64,000 nt of DNA, taken from Qipengyuania gaetbuli. GTDB taxonomy: Bacteria > Pseudomonadota > Alphaproteobacteria > Sphingomonadales > Sphingomonadaceae. The notes under the pieces were generated by a model, which was given only the letters and a program-made list of their open reading frames with translations, did not search any database and had not been told where the DNA came from. Position numbers and translations under genes: made by a program. The stretch lies in contig NZ_WTYF01000004.1 in assembly GCF_009827315.1 (NCBI RefSeq), positions 62,001 through 126,000 of the forward strand. The letters are read 5' to 3'. Shown here piece by piece: positions 1 through 7,107 of the stretch (position 1 is the first letter of the stretch; every line of letters begins with the position of its first letter).

Positions 1-63
1 ATCCGCCATGGCGTGCCAGAACTTCTCCTTGAGCGCGTCGGGGTTGCCTTTCGAATATTTCAT
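1..63 (-). CDS. N-terminal fragment, possible PPOX-family general stress protein
   Basis: Only the first 21 codons are inside the window; the gene continues past base 1. It starts at an ATG at 63 with an AAGGG Shine-Dalgarno sequence about 8 bases upstream. The visible start (MKYSKGN..., then LKEKFW) resembles pyridoxamine 5'-phosphate-oxidase-fold general stress proteins, but 21 residues cannot prove this. It is transcribed divergently from imuA, and a GGAAC-N17-CGTA element at 99-124 resembles an EcfG-type stress promoter, which would fit a stress protein. Confidence 0.4.
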   Translation of the reverse strand, partial: MKYSKGNPDALKEKFWHAMAD

Positions 64-98
64 GATCTTGCCCTTTTGGTGATTGCGTTTGGTTTTCC

Positions 99-124
99 TA
101 CGCTTGGAGCTGCTTGCGTGTTCC
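99..124 (-). promoter_or_regulatory. Candidate EcfG-type (general stress sigma factor) promoter
   Basis: On the minus strand GGAAC (120-124) is followed by 17 bases and CGTA (99-102). The alphaproteobacterial EcfG consensus is GGAAC-N16/17-CGTT, so only the last base differs. It lies about 36 bases upstream of the start of the stress-protein-like gene at 1-63. The functional assignment is inference. Confidence 0.4.
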
Positions 125-160
125 AGCGACTGCGCCGGAGCGGGGCAGTGCACAGACGAA

Positions 161-189
161 TTGCGAATCTCTGCCGCATAGAACATAAT
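161..189 (+). promoter_or_regulatory. imuA promoter (-35/-10)
   Basis: TTGCGA (161-166) and CATAAT (184-189) are separated by exactly 17 bases. The -10 lies inside the LexA box at 181-195, so bound LexA would block RNA polymerase directly. Predicted transcription start is near 196, giving a leader of about 16 bases before the imuA ATG. Confidence 0.5.
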
Positions 190-195
190 GCGAAC
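181..195 (+). promoter_or_regulatory. LexA (SOS) box upstream of imuAB
   Basis: GAAC-N7-GAAC is a perfect match to the alphaproteobacterial LexA direct-repeat operator. It ends 17 bases before the imuA start codon. Control of imuAB by LexA is established in Caulobacter and relatives; the site itself is read directly from the sequence. Confidence 0.85.
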
Positions 196-212
196 AAACG
201 AGTCGATTCCCC

Positions 213-995
213 ATGTCCGATGCCGCCCTTTCCTCCCTGCCGATCACGGCCTTCGAAGACGTTGCCGCGCTGTCCGCGCGTCGCAGCGCGCGCTGGCGTC
301 CGGGACTGGCGGCAGTGCAGGGGCCGGCGCTCCACAACGAGGTTTTTGCCCTTTCGCGCGAAGCCGCAGGGGCGGGGGTGGCGCTTGCCCTGGCGCTCGA
401 CGACTGGCGGCATGTCCCGCGTGAATGCGGCTGCGAGGCGGAGGACCGGCGCGGCGTGCTGTGGGTCCAGACGCGCGAGGCGGCGCGCCTTGGCGGCAGG
501 CCCTGTCGCGCAGGGCTCCCGGCGGACCTGCAGGGCCGCGTGATCCACGTGCTGGCGGAGAAGGTGGAGGATGCCCTCTTCGCGCTGGAAGAGGGGCTGC
601 GCTGCCGCGATCTCGCCTTCGTGATCGGTGAAATCCCGGGCAATGCGAAGGCGCTGGATTTCACCGCCTCGCGCCGGCTGACCCTGGTGAGCGAGAGGCA
701 CGGTGTGCCGCTGTTCCTTGTCCGGCTCGATGCTGCGCGCGACCTGTCTTCGGCGCGGATGCGCTGGGAAGCCACCAGCGCGCCGTCCGCCCCGCCGCGC
801 TGGAACGCGCAGGCCCCGGGCGATCCGGCGTGGCGTGCCGAACTCTTCCGGGCGCGCAGCCATGCGCCCGGCGAATGGCTGCTGGGAGAGGACGGCAAGG
901 CCCTCAGGGCAGGCAGGGCCGGCGCAGAAACCGACCGCGCGGTCGCGAACTGGGCGGCCGGGTTGCAACATCGCCGCGCGCCCCGGCGGGCATGA
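213..995 (+). CDS. imuA: ImuA-family translesion mutagenesis accessory protein
   Basis: A 260-residue protein of the ImuA/SulA-like family, which works with ImuB and DnaE2 in damage-induced mutagenesis. The central part keeps the degraded RecA-like fold pattern, with hydrophobic strands such as LAFVIGEIPG near residues 135-145 and RLTLVSERHGVPLFLVRL near 155-172. The C-terminus is Arg/Ala-rich. The ATG at 213 is 17 bases after a perfect LexA box. The stop overlaps the imuB start (ATGA at 992-995), so the two are translationally coupled. Assignment rests on family resemblance plus the adjacent imuB and LexA box. Confidence 0.85.
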   Translation: MSDAALSSLPITAFEDVAALSARRSARWRPGLAAVQGPALHNEVFALSREAAGAGVALALALDDWRHVPRECGCEAEDRRGVLWVQTREAARLGGRPCRAGLPADLQGRVIHVLAEKVEDALFALEEGLRCRDLAFVIGEIPGNAKALDFTASRRLTLVSERHGVPLFLVRLDAARDLSSARMRWEATSAPSAPPRWNAQAPGDPAWRAELFRARSHAPGEWLLGEDGKALRAGRAGAETDRAVANWAAGLQHRRAPRRA

Positions 996-2566
996 GCGCG
1001 CTCCTGCCGGATGCCGCGCGCCCGCGCCGCATCCTATCCATCTGGATGCCTGCCATGGCGATGGATCGCTGGCGGCTGGGCGGTTCCGGCGAGCGCCGCG
1101 CGCTCGACAACAGGCCGCTCGTGCTCATCGCCGATACCGCCCACGGGCCGCGGATCGAGGCGGCCAACCGGCCGGGCATGGCGGCAGGCGCGCGCCGGGG
1201 CATGATGCTGGCCGATGCGCGCACGCTGTGCCCTGACATCGCTACCGCGCCGAGCGATCCGGCGGGCGATCTCGCCTTTCTCGAAAAGCTGGCGATCTGG
1301 GCGCAGCGCTGGGGCCCGTGGTCGGCGATGGACGCGCCCGACGGCCTGCTGGTCGACGTGACGGCAGTGCCGCACCTGTTCGGCGGGGAAGGCAGGCTGC
1401 TGGCCGATGTGGCAGAAGCCTTCGCGCGCCGCGAACTGACGCTGCGCTGCGCGATCGCGCCGACGGCGGGGGCGGCATGGGCGCTGTCGCATTACGGCCC
1501 CCCCGGCGCGATCCTGGCTGCGCAGGACGATGCCGAAGCGAGGCTTGCCGACCTGCCTGTCGCCGCGCTCCGCCTCGACGACGATGTACTTACCGTGCTG
1601 CGCCGCCTCGGCCTTAAGCGGCTCGGAGAGCTGGTCACGATCGGCCGCGATGCGATCCAGCGGCGGTTCCGCAACCGCAAGTCGCCTGCCGCCAACCCGC
1701 TCATCCGGCTCGACCAGATCCTCGGCAGGGTGCCTGAACCGCTGCTGCCGGTGGTTCCGCAGCACATGCCGCTGGTCCAGCGGCGCCTGATGGAGCCGAT
1801 CCGCCATCGCCAGTTGCTGGACCAGGTGGTGGGCGACCTCGCAGGTGACATGGCGCGCGAACTGGAAGCGCGGGGCGAAGGCGCGCGCAGGCTGGAGCTG
1901 GGAATGTGGCGGGTCGACGGGGAGGTGGTGGTGCGCCGTCTCGAAATGGCTGCCGCCACCCGCGAGGCGGCGCATATCTGCCGGCTCTTCGCGGCGCGGC
2001 TCGACGATGTGGATGCAGGGTTCGGTATCGAGATGCTGCGCCTGCGCGCCAGCTGGGCAGAGCCGCTGGCGCTGGAGCAGGGCGATATCGAGGCAGCGGC
2101 AGAAACGCACGGCACTTCGCTGGCGGCCTGTATCGACCGGCTGACGGTACGCCTCGGCAGGGATGCGGTTACGCGGCCGGTTCCGTTTGCCAGCCACATC
2201 CCCGAGCGCGCGCAACGCTGGCAGCCCCCGCTCGAGCCGGAACCGACTTCACAAGGCGAATTGGCTTTTCACAATAGGCCTTTGAAATTGCTAGACAATC
2301 CGGAAAAGATTGCAGTGCTCTATGCGACCCCTGACGGGTACCCGCGGCGCTTTCGCTGGCGGGGGGAAGTGCACGAGGTGGCGCGGGTCGAAGGCCCGGA
2401 ACGCATAGCTCCCGAATGGTGGCGCGAGCGCGGGGGTACGAGGCTGCGGGACTACTACCGGATCGAGGACGATCGCGGACGCCGTTACTGGATCTATCGC
2501 CTCGGCATCGTGGGCGACGGCCGTGGCGGGGCGCCCGACTGGTACTTGCAGGGCCTGTGCGCCTAG
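992..2566 (+). CDS. imuB: ImuB, catalytically inactive Y-family polymerase homologue
   Basis: A 524-residue DNA polymerase Y-family protein without the usual catalytic acidic set. It acts as the scaffold joining ImuA, DnaE2 and the sliding clamp in SOS translesion synthesis. The N-terminal palm/finger region starts with RRILSIWMPAMAMDRW; the little-finger-like region is central. Near residues 421-426 QGELAF resembles a clamp-binding Q-x-x-L-x-F peptide and is followed by the family-typical RPLKLLDNPE stretch. The start is set by ATGA overlap with imuA; longer upstream reading is rejected because it would run deep into imuA. The stop shares a CTAG with the convergent gene at 2563. Confidence 0.9.
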   Translation: MSALLPDAARPRRILSIWMPAMAMDRWRLGGSGERRALDNRPLVLIADTAHGPRIEAANRPGMAAGARRGMMLADARTLCPDIATAPSDPAGDLAFLEKLAIWAQRWGPWSAMDAPDGLLVDVTAVPHLFGGEGRLLADVAEAFARRELTLRCAIAPTAGAAWALSHYGPPGAILAAQDDAEARLADLPVAALRLDDDVLTVLRRLGLKRLGELVTIGRDAIQRRFRNRKSPAANPLIRLDQILGRVPEPLLPVVPQHMPLVQRRLMEPIRHRQLLDQVVGDLAGDMARELEARGEGARRLELGMWRVDGEVVVRRLEMAAATREAAHICRLFAARLDDVDAGFGIEMLRLRASWAEPLALEQGDIEAAAETHGTSLAACIDRLTVRLGRDAVTRPVPFASHIPERAQRWQPPLEPEPTSQGELAFHNRPLKLLDNPEKIAVLYATPDGYPRRFRWRGEVHEVARVEGPERIAPEWWRERGGTRLRDYYRIEDDRGRRYWIYRLGIVGDGRGGAPDWYLQGLCA

Positions 2567-2871
2567 GCTGGCTCGGACGGTTCTTGCGCGCCTTCTTCCG
2601 GCACGACCGGCTCTTCGGGTCCGTGCTGGATTTCGGAGAGTTCGGGCATCAGCGCACTGCCCTTGCACACACTGTCGCCGGCCACGATCGTGGCTGCGAC
2701 GCGCGACTGCTCCATCGCCTCGGGTGTGTTGTTGAAAGGCGGAACGACCGTTTGCGGCGCGACGCATTTTGCAGGAACTTCGCTAGGCGCGTCGGCCTGT
2801 GCTTCCTCTTCCTGCGCCAGAGCAGGGGTTGCCGAAAGGGCAAGGGCAGTCATCAGGTATGCGGCGCGCAT
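2563..2871 (-). CDS. Small secreted protein of unknown function
   Basis: A 102-residue protein with a clear Sec signal peptide (MRAAYLMTALALSATPALA, likely cut after ALA). The mature part is acidic and proline-rich, with Cys residues in AKCVAP and DSVCKG that could form one disulphide, and a Glu/Pro-rich tail. The ATG at 2871 is chosen because GGAG sits 7 bases upstream; an in-frame TTG two codons earlier is less likely. I do not recognise a family. It is convergent with imuB and the two stops share four bases. Confidence 0.65.
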   Translation of the reverse strand: MRAAYLMTALALSATPALAQEEEAQADAPSEVPAKCVAPQTVVPPFNNTPEAMEQSRVAATIVAGDSVCKGSALMPELSEIQHGPEEPVVPEEGAQEPSEPA

Positions 2872-2928
2872 GGGCAATCTCCAATCCCTGTGCCTATCGC
2901 GCAGGCGAGATTGCGGGTGCCTGAACCC

Positions 2929-3327
2929 TCAGCCTTCCGAAACAAGGCTCGCACGACGCGAACGCCGCTGCCCGAGAGGGATGTTACCGAAATTCGCGAC
3001 CGGACCCGACGGGACCTCTACCGTGTCGACGGTCTGGTCGATGACCGATTGGGGAAGGGGGCGCTCGAACACAAGGCCGCAGCTGCGCTCGTTGGCCCAG
3101 ACCACCTTGCCGAAATGCTCGTGGCCGTTCCACGAAAGCAGTCCCGAAACGCCTTCGCTAGGGGGGGTGGGGGTATCGAGGCGCGCACCTGCCTCGGACA
3201 GATCCGAAAGCCGGCCGTGACGGTCGCCGCCCAGCATCTTGAGCGTTGCCGCGCAATCGACGCTGTATCGCGTCGCAACGCGCCGGTCCTGCGGTTTTGC
3301 GACCTGGTTCCTGCGGAAAAGCCCCAC
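2929..3327 (-). CDS. PilZ-domain protein
   Basis: A 132-residue single-domain PilZ-like protein, a family that binds cyclic di-GMP. An RxxxR element is present in RRVATRY near residues 15-21, and the second half of the signature appears as DLSEAGA about 25 residues later, matching the D/N-x-S-x-x-G pattern. No output domain is fused, so it would act through a partner protein. The tail is basic. It is a lone gene between the small secreted protein and carbonic anhydrase. Confidence 0.75.
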   Translation of the reverse strand: MGLFRRNQVAKPQDRRVATRYSVDCAATLKMLGGDRHGRLSDLSEAGARLDTPTPPSEGVSGLLSWNGHEHFGKVVWANERSCGLVFERPLPQSVIDQTVDTVEVPSGPVANFGNIPLGQRRSRRASLVSEG

Positions 3328-3457
3328 GCGCCATTTCTCCCCTTGAAGGATCCTATTGCCGCAAGAAGGGTGAATCCGGCCCTTCCGCTCATGCTTACCG
3401 GGCCATTAGGGAACCGGTGGCAGGCAAATTAAGCCCACACCCGTCCCCTCATTGAGA

Positions 3458-4180
3458 TCAAGGCAGATCGAAGAAGTCGACCTTGCCCTGGTCGAGGTCG
3501 TAATAGGCGCCGACCACCTTGAGTGCGCCGCTCCGCTGCGGTTCGAGCAGGATCGGATCGGTGTGCTGGCGTAGTTGCTTGACCACGCGGCGGACATTGG
3601 CCCGGACCGAGTTGTCGAGCAGGTCGCCTTCTTCGCGGCGGGCTGCCAGGACGGCAGGGACGATCGGTTCGATCATTGGGCCGATGGAGCCGGGGAATTC
3701 TGCGTTGTCGGTGACGACCTGAGTCGCTGCCTTCACGGCACCACAGCTCTCGTGACCCATCACCACCACCAGCGGCACCTTGAGTTCTGCCACGGCATAT
3801 TCGATGGATCCGAGCGCCACGGTATCGACCGTATTCCCGGCGTTACGGATGATAAAAAGCTCGCCGAGTCTGCGACCGAAAAGAAGTTCCGGCGGAACAC
3901 GGCTGTCGGAGCACGTCACGTAAGCTGCAAAGGGGGTTTGTCCCTTGGCGATGTCGAGACGCCGCTGGGCGCTGGTCAGGACGCTGGTCTGCTCTCCCCT
4001 GAGGAAGGCTTCGTTACCCTCGCGCAGCAGTTGTAGTGCCGTGTCGGGGGTCAGCTCCGAAGCCGGAGGGGCGGGCTTGAGTAAGCTTGGTGCCTGTGCG
4101 CTGGCACTTGCACCCCCACCCACAATGGCGGCGGCTCCGGCGGCGCCGGTGGGAGATAACATCGTTCTTCTGGAAATCAT
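3458..4180 (-). CDS. Beta-class carbonic anhydrase with Tat-type signal
   Basis: A 240-residue beta carbonic anhydrase interconverting CO2 and bicarbonate. Zinc ligands are visible as Cys90 (in CSDSR), His143 and Cys146 (in GHESCG); the Asp92-Arg94 dyad is intact. The N-terminus SRRTMLS followed by a small-residue hydrophobic stretch resembles a twin-arginine signal, suggesting periplasmic location. The ATG at 4180 is preferred over an in-frame start at 4210 because AGGGAGAA precedes it and the Tat motif then sits at residues 3-8. It is divergent from the radical-SAM gene; the 218-base gap holds the latter's SOS promoter. Confidence 0.9.
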   Translation of the reverse strand: MISRRTMLSPTGAAGAAAIVGGGASASAQAPSLLKPAPPASELTPDTALQLLREGNEAFLRGEQTSVLTSAQRRLDIAKGQTPFAAYVTCSDSRVPPELLFGRRLGELFIIRNAGNTVDTVALGSIEYAVAELKVPLVVVMGHESCGAVKAATQVVTDNAEFPGSIGPMIEPIVPAVLAARREEGDLLDNSVRANVRRVVKQLRQHTDPILLEPQRSGALKVVGAYYDLDQGKVDFFDLP

Positions 4181-4363
4181 TACATTCTCCCTGTGCACAC
4201 ACGGGAGCAACGTCGTGTCAGGCCCGTCTGCGCAATTCGCGTTGCGATACGTCCGACATCACGAATGCTGCTGCACTCGCCAGAGGGGCGCGGTCCGTAC
4301 CCCCGCTGCGCGCGTGTGCGCGAGGAGTTCCCGAAAAAATCCAACTTCGTGCATCTTTTGACA

Positions 4364-4392
4364 TTGGCGAATCCAGTGCTGGAACACATAAA
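4364..4392 (+). promoter_or_regulatory. Promoter of the rSAM-udgX-dnaE2 operon
   Basis: TTGGCG (4364-4369) and CATAAA (4387-4392) are spaced by 17 bases. The -10 lies within the LexA box, as at imuA. The predicted start is about 4399, the A of the ATG, so the mRNA may be leaderless. An alternative -35 (TTGACA, 4359-4364) is too far from any good -10. Confidence 0.45.
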
Positions 4393-4396
4393 GAAC
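4382..4396 (+). promoter_or_regulatory. LexA (SOS) box of the rSAM-udgX-dnaE2 operon
   Basis: A second perfect GAAC-N7-GAAC direct repeat, two bases upstream of the radical-SAM start codon. The same box type occurs at imuA, which supports a shared LexA regulon. The site is read directly; binding is inferred. Confidence 0.85.
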
Positions 4397-4398
4397 AA

Positions 4399-5643
4399 AT
4401 GGCGCAGCAGACGATCCTCCAGAAGCTGGAAATCCTCGCCGATGCGGCGAAATACGATGCCTCTTGCGCGTCGTCCGGCACGGCGAAGAAGAACAGCCTG
4501 GGCGGAAAGGGGATCGGTTCGACCGAAGGAATGGGCATCTGCCATGCCTACGCGCCCGACGGCCGCTGTATCAGCTTGCTCAAGATATTGCTGACCAATC
4601 ACTGCGTGTTCGACTGCCATTACTGCGTCAATCGCAAGAGCTCGAACGTGGCGCGGGCGCGTTTCACCCCGCAGGAAGTGGTCGACCTGACGCTGGCCTT
4701 CTACCGCCGCAATTATATCGAGGGTCTGTTCCTCTCCTCGGGCATCGTGAAGAACTCGAACCACACGATGGAACAGATCGTCGAGGTCGCGCGCATCCTG
4801 CGCGAAGAGCATGATTTCCGCGGCTACATCCACCTCAAGACCATTCCCGAAGCGGATGCGGAGATCGTCCACCAGGCCGGGCTCTATGCCGACCGTGTCT
4901 CGATCAATGTCGAACTGCCGACCGACAGCGGCCTCACCCGCCTCGCGCCGGACAAGGACGCGCGGCAGATCGAAGGTGCGATGGGCAAGGTGAAGGCCGA
5001 TCTTGCAGAGGCGAAAGACGCGCACAAAAGGTTCAAGCACGCACCGCGCTTCGCACCCGCCGGCCAGTCGACCCAGATGATCGTCGGCGCCGATGCCGCG
5101 ACCGATGCCGACATCGTGGGCAAGGCCAGCAGGCTGTACGACAATTTCCGCCTGCGCCGGGTCTACTACAGCGCCTTCTCGCCCATTCCCGATGCCAGTG
5201 CGGTGCTGCCACTGAAGCGTCCGCCGCTGATCCGCGAACACCGGCTCTACCAGTCCGACTGGCTGATGCGGTTCTACGGCTACAAACCGGCCGAGGTGAT
5301 GCAGGCGACCGAGGCGGACGGGAACCTGCCGCTGGACATTGATCCCAAGCTCGCTTGGGCGCTGAAATTCCGAGAGCAATTCCCGGTCGACGTGAACCGG
5401 TCCACCAAGGAGCAATTGCTCCGCGTGCCCGGCCTCGGCGTGAAGGCGGTGGGCAAGATCCTCGCCAGTCGCCGCCACCGCGCGCTGCGGCTGGACGATG
5501 TGGCGCTGCTCACCCAGTCGATCACCAAGGTGCGGCCCTTCATCTGCACGGTGGACTGGCGCCCGGTCATGCTGACCGACCGGGCCGACCTCAGGAGCCT
5601 GCTCGCGCCAAAGGCAGAGCAGCTGGAGCTGTTTGCGGCATGA
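4399..5643 (+). CDS. Putative DNA modification/repair radical SAM protein (UDG-linked)
   Basis: A 414-residue radical SAM protein of the type repeatedly found beside UdgX-like proteins. The [4Fe-4S]/SAM motif CxxxCxxC is at Cys69, Cys73 and Cys76; additional Cys23, Cys48 and Cys57 precede it. A helix-hairpin-helix (PGLGVKAVGKIL, about residues 340-352) near the C-terminus implies DNA binding. The substrate is unknown. The ATG at 4399 matches the usual family start; the open frame extends upstream but would cross the LexA box. No Shine-Dalgarno sequence is present, consistent with leaderless translation. The stop overlaps the udgX start (ATGA). Confidence 0.85.
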   Translation: MAQQTILQKLEILADAAKYDASCASSGTAKKNSLGGKGIGSTEGMGICHAYAPDGRCISLLKILLTNHCVFDCHYCVNRKSSNVARARFTPQEVVDLTLAFYRRNYIEGLFLSSGIVKNSNHTMEQIVEVARILREEHDFRGYIHLKTIPEADAEIVHQAGLYADRVSINVELPTDSGLTRLAPDKDARQIEGAMGKVKADLAEAKDAHKRFKHAPRFAPAGQSTQMIVGADAATDADIVGKASRLYDNFRLRRVYYSAFSPIPDASAVLPLKRPPLIREHRLYQSDWLMRFYGYKPAEVMQATEADGNLPLDIDPKLAWALKFREQFPVDVNRSTKEQLLRVPGLGVKAVGKILASRRHRALRLDDVALLTQSITKVRPFICTVDWRPVMLTDRADLRSLLAPKAEQLELFAA

Positions 5644-7103
5644 CCGCGCTTCAGCATGTCAAACTCGGCACCTATTACGTGGTGCATCTGCCCGAGCCGG
5701 ACGATTTCGACTTCTGGCGCGAACGGGCGCGCTCGCTCGTCCAGTGCGATGTGCCGCCCGACCGGATCGCTTGGGTCGAACCGAGCGGGAGTGGGGACCT
5801 GTTCGCTCATGGAGAGCGGCGCATGCCCGTGCCGCCGATGGATGCAAGGCCGGTGCGCGCCAACCGCCGCTTCGTCAGCCTCGCGAAGAACGCCATCCTC
5901 CATTCCGATCCCGAGCGTTTCGCGCTGCTCTACCGCCTGCTGTGGCGGCTCCAGTCCAATCCGCGGATGATGGAGGACAAGGCCGACCTCGACGTACGGC
6001 GGGTGGAGGAACTCGACAAGAACGTGCGGCGCGACAGCCACAAGATGCACGCCTTCGTCCGCTTCCGGCTGGTGGAAAGCCCAAATGACTCAGGGGGGGA
6101 AGAGGCGGGCGAACACTACGTCGCCTGGTTCGAGCCGGAGCATCACATCCTGCGCGCCAATGCGGGCTTCTTCATGCGCCGCTTTTCGAACATGCGCTGG
6201 TCGATCCTGACCCCTCGCGGCAGCCTCCACTGGGACGGCGAGACGATGGCGGAAGGCCCGCCTGCCGAGCGCCACGATGCCCCCGGCGGCGATCCGATGG
6301 AGGATCTGTGGCGCACCTACTACGCCTCCATCTTCAACCCCGCGCGGCTAAAGATCGGGGCCATGCTGAAGGAAATGCCCAAGAAGTACTGGAAGAACAT
6401 GCCCGAGGCATCGCTCATCCCGGACCTGATCGCAGGCGCACAGGGGCGCGAGGCCAGCATGGTGGAAAAGGGCAAGTCTGTGTTCTCTGGGGAATTCGAG
6501 GAGCGGCCCGACACGCTGGCCGCGATCGACAAGGCGATCCATGCCTGCCGCAAGTGCCCCATCGGCGCGCTCGACAATACCGCCGTCATGGGGGAGGGGC
6601 CGCAGGATGCCGCCCTGATGATCGTCGGCGAACAGCCTGGCGATAACGAGGACTTGGCTGGCCGCCCCTTCGTGGGCCCGGCCGGGCAATTGCTCGACGT
6701 GCATCTGGAGAAGGCCGGGATCGACCGGCGCGCGGCCTATCTCACCAATGCGGTGAAGCATTTCAAATACGTGCAGCGCGGCAAGCGGCGGCTGCACCAG
6801 AACCCGGGCGCGAAGGAAATCGACATCTGCCGCTGGTGGATCGAGAGCGAGCGCGCGATCGTGCAGCCCAAGCTGGTGCTCGCCATGGGCGCCAGCGCGG
6901 CGCGCGGCCTGCTGGGCAAGACGGTCAGCATCTCCAAGGTGCGCGGCACGCCGATCCCGCTGGAAGACGGCAGCGAACTGTGGGTCACCGCGCACCCGTC
7001 CTATCTCCTGCGCCTCGAAGGCCCGGCGCGCGAGGAACAGGCGCGGCTGTTCGATGCCGACCTTGCCGCGGTGAAGGCGCGCCTGGCGGAGCTGGCGGGG
7101 TGA
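5640..7103 (+). CDS. UdgX-type uracil-DNA glycosylase fused to an N-terminal DUF4130-like domain
   Basis: A 487-residue two-part protein. The first half (about 1-280) resembles the DUF4130-like domain that accompanies the linked radical SAM protein. The second half is a UdgX-family uracil-DNA glycosylase: GEQPGDNED (330-338), KRRLH with His386, and HPSYLLR with His452. In mycobacterial UdgX the histidine of the KRRIH loop links covalently to the abasic site after uracil removal; this loop is present here with Leu for Ile. Cluster cysteines include C303, C306 and C397. It overlaps the radical SAM gene by 4 bases and ends 4 bases before dnaE2, so all three are likely one SOS-controlled transcript. 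Confidence 0.88.
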   Translation: MTALQHVKLGTYYVVHLPEPDDFDFWRERARSLVQCDVPPDRIAWVEPSGSGDLFAHGERRMPVPPMDARPVRANRRFVSLAKNAILHSDPERFALLYRLLWRLQSNPRMMEDKADLDVRRVEELDKNVRRDSHKMHAFVRFRLVESPNDSGGEEAGEHYVAWFEPEHHILRANAGFFMRRFSNMRWSILTPRGSLHWDGETMAEGPPAERHDAPGGDPMEDLWRTYYASIFNPARLKIGAMLKEMPKKYWKNMPEASLIPDLIAGAQGREASMVEKGKSVFSGEFEERPDTLAAIDKAIHACRKCPIGALDNTAVMGEGPQDAALMIVGEQPGDNEDLAGRPFVGPAGQLLDVHLEKAGIDRRAAYLTNAVKHFKYVQRGKRRLHQNPGAKEIDICRWWIESERAIVQPKLVLAMGASAARGLLGKTVSISKVRGTPIPLEDGSELWVTAHPSYLLRLEGPAREEQARLFDADLAAVKARLAELAG

Positions 7104-7107
7104 GCCC

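Noticed and set aside
4359..4364. TTGACA as the -35 of the radical SAM operon
   Set aside because: A 17-base spacer from it leads to GGAACA, which is not a -10; the TTGGCG/CATAAA pair fits better.
4087..4398. 104-codon upstream extension of the radical SAM gene
   Set aside because: It would include the LexA box and promoter, has no conserved sequence, and the ATG at 4399 gives the family-type start.
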